The notes under the pieces: model-generated | What the model was told of the DNA's origin: nothing | Databases searched by the model: none | Seen by the model: only the letters and a program-made list of their open reading frames with translations | Part shown: positions 23,171-32,062 of the stretch, one piece after another | How positions within the stretch are numbered: the first letter of the stretch is position 1 | Layout: each line of letters starts with the position of its first letter | Made by a program: the position numbers and the translations under genes | Origin: Chryseobacterium nakagawai | GTDB lineage: Bacteria; Bacteroidota; Bacteroidia; Flavobacteriales; Weeksellaceae | Direction: 5' to 3' | Assembly (NCBI RefSeq): GCF_900637665.1 | Contig: NZ_LR134386.1 | Span: forward strand, 2,348,501-2,412,500 | DNA: 64,000 nucleotides

Positions 23171-23920
23171 ATGAACCGAGAATTAATTTTTTTAAGAACA
23201 TTTGCTTTTACAGTAGCCATTGGAATCATTTTCTTAACCGCTTCAGCTTTCAAAACAGACGGGCGTCAGAAATTTACAGAAATTGATGTGGAAAGAATCA
23301 ACGTGATGGAAAAAGACGGAACTGTAAAAATGATTATTACCAATGTAGACCGATTTCCAACAGGAGAAGAAAAAGTAAATGGAAGTGCACCCAATACGAC
23401 AAGGAAGAAGCGCTCAGGGATGCTTTTCTTCAATGAAGAAGGGATTGAATGTGGTGGTTTTATTTATGATGGACAGAAAAATAAAAACGGGCACAGCTCC
23501 GGATTATCTCTCACTTATGATCAATATGATGGAGATCAGGTGATGCAATTGTTGACGCAAGATTATAAGAAAGGCGATAAAAGAGTAGTATCTAGTGGGC
23601 TTTATTTCAATGATAGACCTTCAAAGGAATCTCAAATTAAAACAAGTGAAATTATGAAAGAGCTGGATAAGCTGGAAAATAATCCTGAAGCTTTTCAGAA
23701 AAAATATAAAGAATATGAGAGCCAGGGACTTATTGGAGGTGCTCCTCGGATGATGTTGGGCAAGACGAAAGATGAAAATAACGGACTGTTTTTATTCGAT
23801 AGTAAAGGATTGCCACGTGCCCGGTTCTGTGTAGATAAAAACAACGAAGCCAAGCTGGATTTCTTAGATGATCAAGGAAATATTACCGCTTCATTTCCGG
23901 GAAAGAAAAATAATAAGTAA
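23171..23920 (+). CDS. Membrane-anchored or exported protein of unknown function
   Basis: 249 residues. A hydrophobic segment at about 9-27 (TFAFTVAIGIIFLTASAF) is a signal anchor or signal peptide. The rest is polar: FTEIDVERINVMEKDGTVKM, IITNVDRFP, SGMLFFNEEGIECGGFIYDG, LFLFDSKGLPRARFCVDKNN, then FLDDQGNITASFPG. The repeated GxxxFxxxGxxxxxF strands suggest a beta-rich fold. I know this type of protein from Bacteroidota genomes without an assigned role. It has its own terminator at 23926-23954 and precedes a LytS-type kinase. Confidence 0.65.
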   Translation: MNRELIFLRTFAFTVAIGIIFLTASAFKTDGRQKFTEIDVERINVMEKDGTVKMIITNVDRFPTGEEKVNGSAPNTTRKKRSGMLFFNEEGIECGGFIYDGQKNKNGHSSGLSLTYDQYDGDQVMQLLTQDYKKGDKRVVSSGLYFNDRPSKESQIKTSEIMKELDKLENNPEAFQKKYKEYESQGLIGGAPRMMLGKTKDENNGLFLFDSKGLPRARFCVDKNNEAKLDFLDDQGNITASFPGKKNNK

Positions 23921-23925
23921 GAAGC

Positions 23926-23954
23926 AGCCCTATAAGAAATATAGGGCTATTTTT
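23926..23954 (+). terminator. Terminator after 23171-23920
   Basis: AGCCCTATA (23926-23934) pairs with TATAGGGCT (23940-23948), followed by ATTTTT. Confidence 0.8.
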
Positions 23955-23978
23955 GTGAAATAGATAACTGATAGCTGT

Positions 23979-25007
23979 ATGAATAACATTTCAAACCAAA
24001 TCCATCAAAACAGATACTTTCTCCTGTTTGTTTTTTTGTTTGCCTATGTACAGTCTATTCATATTCGTATTGTTGTTAGAGGAACGCTGGATCAATATAT
24101 TTTTACCCCTGAAGCGGCTGTAGCTACTTTTGTAAGTGCGTGCATCTTGTTTTTCGTAATTGATTTCTTTATTAAAAGCTGGCAGAGGTCATCTACTTTC
24201 AGTCTAAAAGAAATTTTTAAGATATTCAGTTCTTCACTATTTGTTTATCTTTTGGTGATGAAAACGATAAGCTTCCTGATTGCATTGGCATTTGGAACTA
24301 TTGAGAGAAACTTTAACGAAGAAGCACTTATTTTTACCACTTTCTCTGAGCTGATAGATGGGTTTATCTATGGGAGCTTTTTTTTAGCTTATCGGTATTA
24401 TAAAAAGAACGTGATCTATCAGAAACAGTTATTGTTGTATGATCAGGCCTTGTCAGACAGTAAAATCAATCAACTGAAAACACAGCTTAATCCTCATTTT
24501 TTGTTCAATAACCTGAATGTTTTGGATCAATTGATAGAAGAAGACAAGCATAAGGCTTCCGATTTTCTGAATGAATTTGCAGAAATCTATCGCTATGTTC
24601 TGGATGTCTCAGACAAAAAGCTGATTGCAGTAAAGGAGGAACTTGCTTTTGCTGAGAAATATTTTAACCTGATACGGCATAAATATGGAAGTGCTTATAT
24701 ATTGCAGATTGATTATGAAAATACAACGGGAAATATAGTTCCGCTTTCTTTGCAGCTATTGTTAGAAAATGCAGTTCAACATAATCTTGGAAGTCAATCT
24801 AATCCTGTTCTTATTACTATTCATATAAGAGAAGTTATCATGGTAACGAATACTATAATTCCTAAACGAAGCATCAAAAAGACATCGGGAAGAGCTTTGA
24901 ATAACCTTAAAGAACAATATTGGGTACTGACTGATCAAAAACTGGAGATGTTAAAAACAGAAACAAAATTCACTGTTATAATCCCAATAATTCCAGATAA
25001 AATATGA
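23979..25007 (+). CDS. LytS/YehU-type sensor histidine kinase
   Basis: 342 residues. The first about 145 hold four membrane segments. Then comes a His_kinase domain with the phosphoacceptor His173 in QLKTQLNPHFLFNNLNVLDQ, the hallmark of the LytS family, and a reduced ATPase region (PLSLQLLLENAVQHN as N-box). The usual glycine-rich G boxes are short or absent here. The ATGA overlap with the next gene (4 bp) shows translational coupling with its LytTR response regulator. The signal sensed cannot be told from the sequence. Confidence 0.9.
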   Translation: MNNISNQIHQNRYFLLFVFLFAYVQSIHIRIVVRGTLDQYIFTPEAAVATFVSACILFFVIDFFIKSWQRSSTFSLKEIFKIFSSSLFVYLLVMKTISFLIALAFGTIERNFNEEALIFTTFSELIDGFIYGSFFLAYRYYKKNVIYQKQLLLYDQALSDSKINQLKTQLNPHFLFNNLNVLDQLIEEDKHKASDFLNEFAEIYRYVLDVSDKKLIAVKEELAFAEKYFNLIRHKYGSAYILQIDYENTTGNIVPLSLQLLLENAVQHNLGSQSNPVLITIHIREVIMVTNTIIPKRSIKKTSGRALNNLKEQYWVLTDQKLEMLKTETKFTVIIPIIPDKI

Positions 25008-25771
25008 TAAAAGTTGTTATTATTGAGGATGAAATCCCTGCCAGAAATAAATTAAAGCGCTTTATCAGTGAATTAGAACCACCTGTGGAAGTGGTTGCTG
25101 AAATTGATACTGTAGAAGCTGCTATTGATATTTTGAAAAATTCAACGGTAGACCTTATTTTTTCGGATATAGAACTATTGGATGGGAATGCTTTTGAGAT
25201 CTATGACCAGGTTGGTATTACCTGCCCGATTATTTTTACTACAGCATATGATCAATTTTGGATGAATGCCTTTGAAAGTAATGGGATTGAATACCTCTTA
25301 AAGCCCTTTACTCTGGATCGTTTTAAAAAAGCATGGGATAAATTTTTATTATTAAAAAAGTTGGATTCTAAAGAAAATGCGGTGTTGATGAAACTTCAGC
25401 AGTTATTGAATAGTAATCAACTGGAGAAAAATTATAAAAAACGTTTTACAGTCAACTCTCATCAGAGGATTTATTTTGTGAATACAGAAGACATTGCCTT
25501 CTTTGAAGCAGATGAGGGGATTGTTTTTGCAGCTGACACATCCGGTAAGAAACATTTACTCAATGAATCTACATTAAAAGATATAGAAACACTTCTCAAT
25601 CCTTTAGAATTCTTTAGGATCAACCGCAGTGAGCTTGTGCAGAAACAACATGTTGAAAAGATAGAACGGTATAATAAGAATACATTGGCTATTCAGATGA
25701 AAGGGTACAAATGTCATCTGATTACAAGCCAGGGAAATACTGCTACATTTCGTAAATGGGTTGAAGAGTGA
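25004..25771 (+). CDS. LytTR-family response regulator
   Basis: 255 residues. The receiver domain (about 1-120) has the acidic pair in VVIIEDEIPAR, phosphoacceptor Asp55 in LIFSDIELLDGN, Thr in IFTTAYD and Lys in YLLKPF. A LytTR DNA-binding domain follows at about 150-250 (KKRFTVNSHQRIYFVNTEDI, FFRINRSELVQKQHVEKIER). It is the partner of the kinase whose frame it overlaps. LytTR regulators bind two direct repeats upstream of targets; none was found nearby. Confidence 0.9.
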   Translation: MIKVVIIEDEIPARNKLKRFISELEPPVEVVAEIDTVEAAIDILKNSTVDLIFSDIELLDGNAFEIYDQVGITCPIIFTTAYDQFWMNAFESNGIEYLLKPFTLDRFKKAWDKFLLLKKLDSKENAVLMKLQQLLNSNQLEKNYKKRFTVNSHQRIYFVNTEDIAFFEADEGIVFAADTSGKKHLLNESTLKDIETLLNPLEFFRINRSELVQKQHVEKIERYNKNTLAIQMKGYKCHLITSQGNTATFRKWVEE

Positions 25772-26190
25772 AGATGCTGGTAGAAACGATTTTAGCTGTT
25801 GAGTTTCATGAAGAAAAATGGGTTCCGAACTTGAAAATTCTATATAAATCCTAAATTATTAAAAATTCAGTGCTTTATTTGTAGGTCCCAATCCCTATAA
25901 AAACAGATCTCAAAATATTTTGATGAAGGTCTTTTTTTTACATCTATTCTAAAAAAAGAGATTTACATTAATGAAAAGCTTAGGTTTTATAGGCTTTTTG
26001 GTGTAAATTAGATTTGGATTTGACTGTTTTTGTCAGAAACTTTATATTATTAAGTAGACAAAAATTAATTTAACTTTGCTAATTGAGAAGGATATAGTGA
26101 TTATTGAATGTTTATTAATAACATTATATTGTTTAAGACTAATAAAAGGGACTTAAGAAAAACAGAAGATTAATTTACCTGGCTGTAGAT
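25772..26190. other. Intergenic, 419 bp, no gene seen
   Basis: Short frames only. Around 25903-25940 a weak hairpin (CAAAATATTTTG inside AGATCT...AGGTCT) followed by TTTTTTT may end the LytTR transcript. TAGATTTG at about 26008 matches the -7 consensus, but no TTG lies 19-21 bases upstream. Confidence 0.4.
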
Positions 26191-27906
26191 ATGAAATATA
26201 AATTCTTAAATTTTAAATTGAGGAAGGTTGTTCATTACTCTTTGATTGTGTGTATCTTATTGATACAGGTGATTATAGGTGTATTTTTTTACAATGAGTT
26301 TGTGAATGAGAAAAAATTACAGTTTATTAAGACGCAGCTGGAGGAAAGTAGGGCTTTGGGTGGACTGACTGATAACTCGAGAAAAGATTTCATGGATGCG
26401 CAGGAACATCTTCAAAGATATATGGTAAGCCAGGATAATAAAGATCTGCAGCTTTATTTTGAATCATTGAGGAAACTTAAAAAGAATTTTGATAAAATTG
26501 GAGAGTATGAAAATACAAGCCCAAGACTGAGAAAGACCCTGGCCCAGAAGAAAATGGATACCTTGAAGGTAACTAAGCTGAAATCCCTTATCGATTCCGT
26601 ATACGAGACTTCCTTGAAGCCCCCTACAAAAATTGAGGATAAACAGTATGAGCCAGCAAAATATAAGAATGACTTTGAAAATCTCAATGTTCAGACCCAT
26701 ACCTATGCTGATACCATTAAGAAGAAAGGATTCATGGGGCGTTTGAAGGATGCTATCACAGGAAAAGTAAATGTTCAGAAAGAAAGTACAGTAATTACGT
26801 TAACAAATAATAAAACCATAGACATTTCTAATGTAAAAACAGAAATGGATAAGGCTTTAAAGTCGATGGATAAGCATTATGCAGCGGAAGTAAAGAAAGC
26901 ACAGCAATATGCGATCAAAAATCAGCATGAAAATATACAGTTTTACAGTAATTTTAGTAAACTATTGGTATATAGTAACAGTTTGATTGATGTATATGAA
27001 AATGCTATTAAAGATTTCAAATCCGAACTTGAAAAAGAATATACCAAACAAAGTTCTGACAATAATAAAATCAGAAGATACCTTGTACTTGGACTGATGA
27101 TTTTAATGTTTATCGTATCTATTCTAATTATGTATTTCACAAGAGTTGCCTTCATTTATGAAAGAAAACTTGATGCAGCTAATAAAGAAATTAAAAATAA
27201 TCTGAATTTCAAGAACAGGATATTGGGTATGCTGAGCCACGATTTAAGATCTCCGTTGAAGATTATTAATATTTTTATTGATAAGATTTATAGATCAACG
27301 GGGGATGAGACAATCAAAGATTATCTGAAGTCAATTAAATTTACCAACAGTACTCTGCTTCTGCAATCTAACCAGATCCTTGAGTACACAAAGAATCAGG
27401 ATGCTGAGAAGAAATTGATAAAATCTGTGTTTAATCTTAAAGAGGAGATCGGTTCTATTGTAAAAGTGATTTCCCCTTATCTGGAGACCCGAAATAATAA
27501 GTTTGTCGTAACAGACAGAATCCCTGAAGGAGTTGTTGTATTTTCAGACAATATAAGAATTAACCAGATTTTTATGAATATTCTTGGGAATGCCAACAAG
27601 TATACAGAAAATGGGAAGGTTGATCTTGTAATGACAACGGAATCGTTAGGAAATGATAAAATTACCTTAATTACAACAGTAGGAGATACTGGAGTGGGAA
27701 TCTCGGAATCTGATCTGAAAAAGATTTTTGATCCTTATTATCAGGGAACTGTTTCTGATGAAGTAGATAATCTTGGAGTAGGATTAGGACTGAATCTTGT
27801 TAAGGAAATTGTAGAGTTGTTTGATGGGGAAATTTCGGTTTCCAGTAAGCTGCACAAAGGAACACAGGTGACATTCAGAATCAATTTAAATATCAATAAT
27901 AAATAA
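26191..27906 (+). CDS. Sensor histidine kinase with large periplasmic or coiled-coil sensor region
   Basis: 571 residues. Membrane segments lie at about 14-34 and 297-317. Between them is a charged, helical region of about 260 residues (KKNFDKIGEYENTSPRLRKT; VKTEMDKALKSMDKHYAAEV) that would sit outside the inner membrane. A HisKA domain follows with His350 in LSHDLRSPLKII, then a complete HATPase: N-box MNILGNANKYTENG, G1 GDTGVGIS, G2 GVGLGLNLVKEI. It overlaps its response regulator by one base (TAATG). Confidence 0.9.
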   Translation: MKYKFLNFKLRKVVHYSLIVCILLIQVIIGVFFYNEFVNEKKLQFIKTQLEESRALGGLTDNSRKDFMDAQEHLQRYMVSQDNKDLQLYFESLRKLKKNFDKIGEYENTSPRLRKTLAQKKMDTLKVTKLKSLIDSVYETSLKPPTKIEDKQYEPAKYKNDFENLNVQTHTYADTIKKKGFMGRLKDAITGKVNVQKESTVITLTNNKTIDISNVKTEMDKALKSMDKHYAAEVKKAQQYAIKNQHENIQFYSNFSKLLVYSNSLIDVYENAIKDFKSELEKEYTKQSSDNNKIRRYLVLGLMILMFIVSILIMYFTRVAFIYERKLDAANKEIKNNLNFKNRILGMLSHDLRSPLKIINIFIDKIYRSTGDETIKDYLKSIKFTNSTLLLQSNQILEYTKNQDAEKKLIKSVFNLKEEIGSIVKVISPYLETRNNKFVVTDRIPEGVVVFSDNIRINQIFMNILGNANKYTENGKVDLVMTTESLGNDKITLITTVGDTGVGISESDLKKIFDPYYQGTVSDEVDNLGVGLGLNLVKEIVELFDGEISVSSKLHKGTQVTFRINLNINNK

Positions 27907-28559
27907 TGGAAATGCCAATTGAAAACAGGGAAATTATATTCCTTTTAGCAGACGATCACAGCATTGTAAGGCAGGGAATGGAAATCGTTATTAGTGATAT
28001 TGCTCCCAATGCTAAAGTGTATCATACCTCCTCCTTACAACAGGCTTTGGAGTTGATAGAAACAAAGGGAATTGAAATAGCCATTATTGACGCCCATTTT
28101 CCCGAAGGAAATAGTCTGCACGTTTTACCACAAATCAAGACCACAAACCCGGATATTAAGATTCTTATATTTACAGGACTTGAAGAAGACCTGTATGCGC
28201 TTAAATTTATAAAAGCCGGGGCTAATGGATATCTGAGCAAACTGAGTGAAGAGGACGAAGTAAGAGAAGCAATCTCGCAGTTTATCCAGAAAGGAGAATA
28301 TTTTTCGGATCTGACAAGAAATTTATTGGTGCAATTTATCTACAATCCGAATGTGATAAGTCCATTAACTAGCTTAACCAAAAGAGAACTACAGATTGCG
28401 GAACTATACGCTGATGGATTGGGAAATTTGGAAATTGCGAATAATTTAAATATAAAGCAAAATACTGTAAGTACAATCAAAAAAAATATCTTTGAAAAGC
28501 TGAAAATAGAAAATATTGTAGAGCTTATTGATCTTATCAAAACGCATCATAAAATATAG
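27906..28559 (+). CDS. LuxR/NarL-family response regulator
   Basis: 217 residues. The receiver domain has the acidic residues in FLLADDHSIVRQGM, phosphoacceptor Asp62 in AIIDAHFPEGNS, Thr in LIFTGLEED and Lys in GYLSKLS. The GerE-type HTH at about 155-215 reads LTKREKQI-like (LTKRELQIAELYADGLGNLE, IANNLNIKQNTVSTIKKNIF). It is translationally coupled to the kinase whose stop it overlaps. Targets are not evident. Confidence 0.9.
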   Translation: MEMPIENREIIFLLADDHSIVRQGMEIVISDIAPNAKVYHTSSLQQALELIETKGIEIAIIDAHFPEGNSLHVLPQIKTTNPDIKILIFTGLEEDLYALKFIKAGANGYLSKLSEEDEVREAISQFIQKGEYFSDLTRNLLVQFIYNPNVISPLTSLTKRELQIAELYADGLGNLEIANNLNIKQNTVSTIKKNIFEKLKIENIVELIDLIKTHHKI

Positions 28560-28945
28560 ATTTTCTACGGTCAATTCTGCGCTTCCTTAGTGTTCAACTT
28601 GTTTCATCGATAAATATCTATATCACATCAGAAGTGTATCTATGGGTTTTATAGATGATATTATCCTGCAATGTCGTTACTTTGTAGTATAAAATTTACC
28701 AAATGAAATGCAATTGCTTTTTTTAGTTTTTTCACTTCAATAATAACAGGTAAATAAGATAACTGTAAAAATAATAAACTATAGTTATATAAAACACAAA
28801 TGATGAAGAGGAATTAGCAAGTGATGAAATTAATATAAATGTATGAATGACCTTAAACGTGGATTTCTTGAAGAAAAAACCAAATGATAAGAAAGAAACA
28901 CAAATAAATATAAAGAAATTCAAGGTCTGGTTATTAGTACAAAAG
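28560..28945. other. Intergenic, about 385 bp, no supported gene
   Basis: Short Lys- and Phe-rich frames on both strands are typical of AT-rich spacer. Nothing with a recognisable start, domain or signal was found before the terminator at 28946. Confidence 0.5.
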
Positions 28946-28977
28946 AAAAGGGAGGCAATAAAAGCCTCCTTTTTTTA
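28946..28977. terminator. Bidirectional terminator, mainly for the minus-strand lipoprotein gene
   Basis: GGAGGC (28951-28956) pairs with GCCTCC (28964-28969). A T-run follows on the plus strand and CTTTTCTTTT on the minus strand. It lies 24 bp past the stop of the lipoprotein gene ending at 29001. Confidence 0.8.
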
Positions 28978-29000
28978 TGATGTATGGGCAAGAATTATAA

Positions 29001-30506
29001 CTAATTATTTTGTTTTTTATACAAAGTAAGGGTTGTGCTGCTATAATAAGACAATTCAATCACTTCTGTTCCGGTTTCCCACTTAGCACTCATATAGGAA
29101 GGACCATTAGCCGTTTCAGAAACAGGCTCTCCTAATTTCTGTTTCAGAAAAGCATGAAGCCAGGTATATTTGCTCTTAAATATCTTTTGGGTATCAAGAG
29201 ATTCCCGGACCTTGATATCATCTTCATTGGAGAGTGCTGAATAAGATTGTGGGATCCATTCGAATTCAATAAGTTTTAATAATTTGTTTTGATGAGAGTA
29301 GTAGTAGGAGGTTATTAAATGAATATACTTCCGTTCAATTTTTTGATACACTGTTGGGAAATCATCAGATGAGACGGTAGGGAAACCATTATATAATCCA
29401 AGTTGAGTTAGGTTCAACGCATTTTCTTTTTGTTCAATGCGATTGATTTGATTGATGGATAATGTATTAAAATGAGTATAAAAGTCCATGAAATTTTTCT
29501 CAACCCATGCCTTTGTGTAGGGCTCACCCAATATAGGCTCCCGATACGTATTTTTGAAAGTAATTACATTAAACTTATTCTTATCAATTTCAATAATTCC
29601 GTAAGTATGAGGGTTCTTTGTAGAAAACCGAAGAGTTTGATATTCATTTCCCGGAATAAAGCTCATGCTGTCATAATGTTTTCGATAGGGATGAATATCG
29701 TCTTTAAATTCAAAAATAGTAACAAATTCTTTGTTTTTTAAAACTGCAATTTTGGTGGAGCCATCTTCCGAGTATAAATGATAAAGCTGATTTTTTACTG
29801 CAAATGAAGTGGCTATGGAAAACTTGAACATGTTAGGAAGTTCATTTTTGTATTGAATTTCAGCTCCCTTAAACGAATCAATATTCTGAGAGGAGCAATA
29901 ATGATCCTTGGAATTTGATTGCCCTGCTATTTCCATTTTCTTTGGATCTGAGATTTTTAGAATATAATCTGTAGAGGTTATATAATAAGAATTGTTCACT
30001 TTATTAACCATCGGATTTTCCAAATAGATTTCATATTGCTGCCGTGTTTTATGATCTATGAATTTTGTTTCATAACACCCAATACCTGAAGTATTGCTGT
30101 CTATTGTGTAGTTTTTGTCTTTAAAAACAATATCTGTTGTCTTGGAGGTCCTTATCCATTTCTTTTGTTTTTCATCAAGATAAAATGAAGAATAGTTGTG
30201 GTAATGGGTGGTGAAAACAGTATCATTCTTTACAGATAAGGTATAATCTGAAAATAAGATAGGTGGTGGGGGAATATGGGCTTCTGTTTTTCCGTTTTCA
30301 TCCAGGATATAAAAATCTACAAGGGTATTGGAGCCAAGTGGATTGTCTTTTTCAAAATAACAATAATATTTTGAATGGTGCTTTAAAGAAGGCCCTAAAG
30401 TTCCCGGAATACTTATTTCTATCGTTTTAAAACTTACTTTTAACTCATCTGACTGACAGGATTGCAGTAGTAAAAGGCCAATAAAGGCCTGAAGAATATA
30501 TTTCAT
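29001..30506 (-). CDS. Large lipoprotein of unknown function
   Basis: 501 residues starting MKYILQAFIGLLLLQSCQSD, a lipoprotein signal with Cys17. The mature protein is mostly beta-strand-like, with repeated patterns such as YYCYFEKDNPLGSNTLVDFY, NKVNNSYYITSTDYILKISD and NQLYHLYSEDGSTKIAVLKN, suggesting a propeller-type fold. The C-terminal 60 residues (FLKQKLGEPVSETANGPSYM, SAKWETGTEVIELSYYSSTT) look like a separate small domain. I do not recognise a family. It is a single gene with its own terminator. Confidence 0.7.
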   Translation of the reverse strand: MKYILQAFIGLLLLQSCQSDELKVSFKTIEISIPGTLGPSLKHHSKYYCYFEKDNPLGSNTLVDFYILDENGKTEAHIPPPPILFSDYTLSVKNDTVFTTHYHNYSSFYLDEKQKKWIRTSKTTDIVFKDKNYTIDSNTSGIGCYETKFIDHKTRQQYEIYLENPMVNKVNNSYYITSTDYILKISDPKKMEIAGQSNSKDHYCSSQNIDSFKGAEIQYKNELPNMFKFSIATSFAVKNQLYHLYSEDGSTKIAVLKNKEFVTIFEFKDDIHPYRKHYDSMSFIPGNEYQTLRFSTKNPHTYGIIEIDKNKFNVITFKNTYREPILGEPYTKAWVEKNFMDFYTHFNTLSINQINRIEQKENALNLTQLGLYNGFPTVSSDDFPTVYQKIERKYIHLITSYYYSHQNKLLKLIEFEWIPQSYSALSNEDDIKVRESLDTQKIFKSKYTWLHAFLKQKLGEPVSETANGPSYMSAKWETGTEVIELSYYSSTTLTLYKKQNN

Positions 30507-30634
30507 GGATTGGTTTGAACCTCTAACTTACAAAAAATAGTGTAAATGGTGAAATAAATAGCCAGAAGATAGGGGCGCGAAAGATGTTGGATAATGGTTA
30601 CTATTAGCGGTTTTCTATCCTCTGGCTCCCTGTT

Positions 30635-31033
30635 TTATCTGAATTTTTGAATGGCTTCAGGGCTTACAGGAGTAAAAAAGTTAATCAGATTTCCATCGGG
30701 ATCACGGAAGAGGAGGGAACGGTTACCCCAAGGCATTGTTGTAGGTTCCTGTATAATATGATCTGTCAGATCTTTAATCCTTTCGTATTCACGATCAACA
30801 TCATCCACTAAAAATTCTATAATGGTATTGGTAAAACCTTTAGATGTTGTAAGATGTTCTCCTCCAAACATTTTCATGGTACGGGTGCTTCCGATGGCTA
30901 TCGTAATAGAGTGGGTATTAAGTTCAGCAAAATCTTCCGTATACCATTGAGCCGTACATCCTATTGCTTTCTCATAAAACATAACTGATTGCTGGATGTC
31001 TTTTGTAATGATTCTTAATGATGTTAATTTCAT
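30635..31033 (-). CDS. VOC-family (glyoxalase/bleomycin resistance-like) protein
   Basis: The 132-residue protein has two beta-alpha-beta-beta-beta modules: MKLTSLRIITKDIQQSVMFY, EKAIGCTAQWYTEDFAEL, then EFLVDDVDREYERI, PTTMPWGNRSLLFRDPDGNL and INFFTP. The RDPDGNLINFF ending is the usual second half of the VOC fold. The usual Glu metal ligands are not all obvious, so it may not be an enzyme. Substrate unknown. It is a monocistronic gene. Confidence 0.85.
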   Translation of the reverse strand: MKLTSLRIITKDIQQSVMFYEKAIGCTAQWYTEDFAELNTHSITIAIGSTRTMKMFGGEHLTTSKGFTNTIIEFLVDDVDREYERIKDLTDHIIQEPTTMPWGNRSLLFRDPDGNLINFFTPVSPEAIQKFR

Positions 31034-31200
31034 ATAATCTTGTATTTACATTAATTGGGTACAAAATTAAGTATGAGGTATGACAACAGGATGTCAGGAG
31101 TATTTTGAAATGTCACTAATGATTAGAAAATTGGATTTCATTTTAGAACTGTAATCCTTAACGTCTGGGATAGAATAATTTTATACCAGTTCGTAAAAAA

Positions 31201-31236
31201 TAAACGGTTATTCCAATACGATGGAATAACCGTTAT
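31201..31236 (-). terminator. Terminator of the TonB receptor/DUF4249 operon
   Basis: ACGGTTATTCCA (31204-31215) and TGGAATAACCGT (31222-31233) form a perfect 12-bp stem with a 6-base loop. On the minus strand it is followed by TTATTTTTTA. Confidence 0.85.
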
Positions 31237-31255
31237 TATTGTAATAATAGAAAAT

Positions 31256-32059
31256 CTATTGAATCTGTGTAACCATAGATCTTACAGTATGTGCGGAGAA
31301 ATATCCTAAAGCTCCATTACTGATATTACTTGGCGGATTAGCAGGGGTAACACTGCCTCCATATCCTTCTGAGATCTTAAGAAGAGCACTGTAATATGTG
31401 AATATATTGGTGTCAATAGACTGCATTTCAACATCAATAACATCACCAACGACCACTTCGTGATCCCTACCTTTATTATCATCATTAGGAAGTCCTAAAG
31501 TCCATTGATTGGGTAATCCGTTGTTTAAATTGTCAGAAAGTACACTGATGTACTTTTTAGGTAAATTATTGATGGAAAAACTGAAAAGATATCGGTTACC
31601 TAATTCCGCAGGATCTGTAAAAACAGGTAGAAGAGTATAGGTCTTCTTACTTCCGAACATAAAAGTATCCTGTACAAGACCTTCCAGTTCTACGGCCTTA
31701 GGCATAGTACTTTGAGCAGTATATTGCTTTCCTTCTGCTACAACTTTAAGAGTATACGTTCTGCCGGGTACTCCAAGAAAAGTACTTGTTTTGTATTCTC
31801 CTCCTCCTGCATATTCCAGTGTTTCTGTTTGCCCTGTATTATCACTTAGAATAACCTGGGCTCCCGTAACAGCCGGATATTGGTTAGGTTGGGCAAAACC
31901 AACAGATTTGGTAATTTTTACGGTATATGAACCATTTTTATCGGTGATATTTCCTTCAATGACAATGTTTCCACTTTGATCAGCCAGATCCAGATCAATC
32001 TCTTTTTCACAAGAAGTTAATGCGATGGCAGATAATATGATAAAGAATGCTTTTTTCAT
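31256..32059 (-). CDS. DUF4249 lipoprotein, partner of the TonB-dependent receptor
   Basis: 267 residues. MKKAFFIILSAIALTSC gives a lipoprotein signal with Cys17. The mature part shows an Ig-like first domain (IVIEGNITDKNGSYTVKITK, GAQVILSDNTGQTETL) and the DUF4249 body, ending in ALGYFSAHTVRSMVTQIQ. It starts 3 bp after the receptor stop. DUF4249 proteins commonly pair with small-molecule or metal-type TonB receptors in Bacteroidota and are thought to sit on the outer membrane as a capture component, in the manner of SusD. The ligand is unknown. Confidence 0.85.
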   Translation of the reverse strand: MKKAFFIILSAIALTSCEKEIDLDLADQSGNIVIEGNITDKNGSYTVKITKSVGFAQPNQYPAVTGAQVILSDNTGQTETLEYAGGGEYKTSTFLGVPGRTYTLKVVAEGKQYTAQSTMPKAVELEGLVQDTFMFGSKKTYTLLPVFTDPAELGNRYLFSFSINNLPKKYISVLSDNLNNGLPNQWTLGLPNDDNKGRDHEVVVGDVIDVEMQSIDTNIFTYYSALLKISEGYGGSVTPANPPSNISNGALGYFSAHTVRSMVTQIQ

Positions 32060-32062
32060 GAT

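Noticed and set aside
28847..29029. 60-codon Lys-rich frame
   Set aside because: It runs through the terminator at 28946-28977 and into the minus-strand lipoprotein gene; no domain or promoter was seen.
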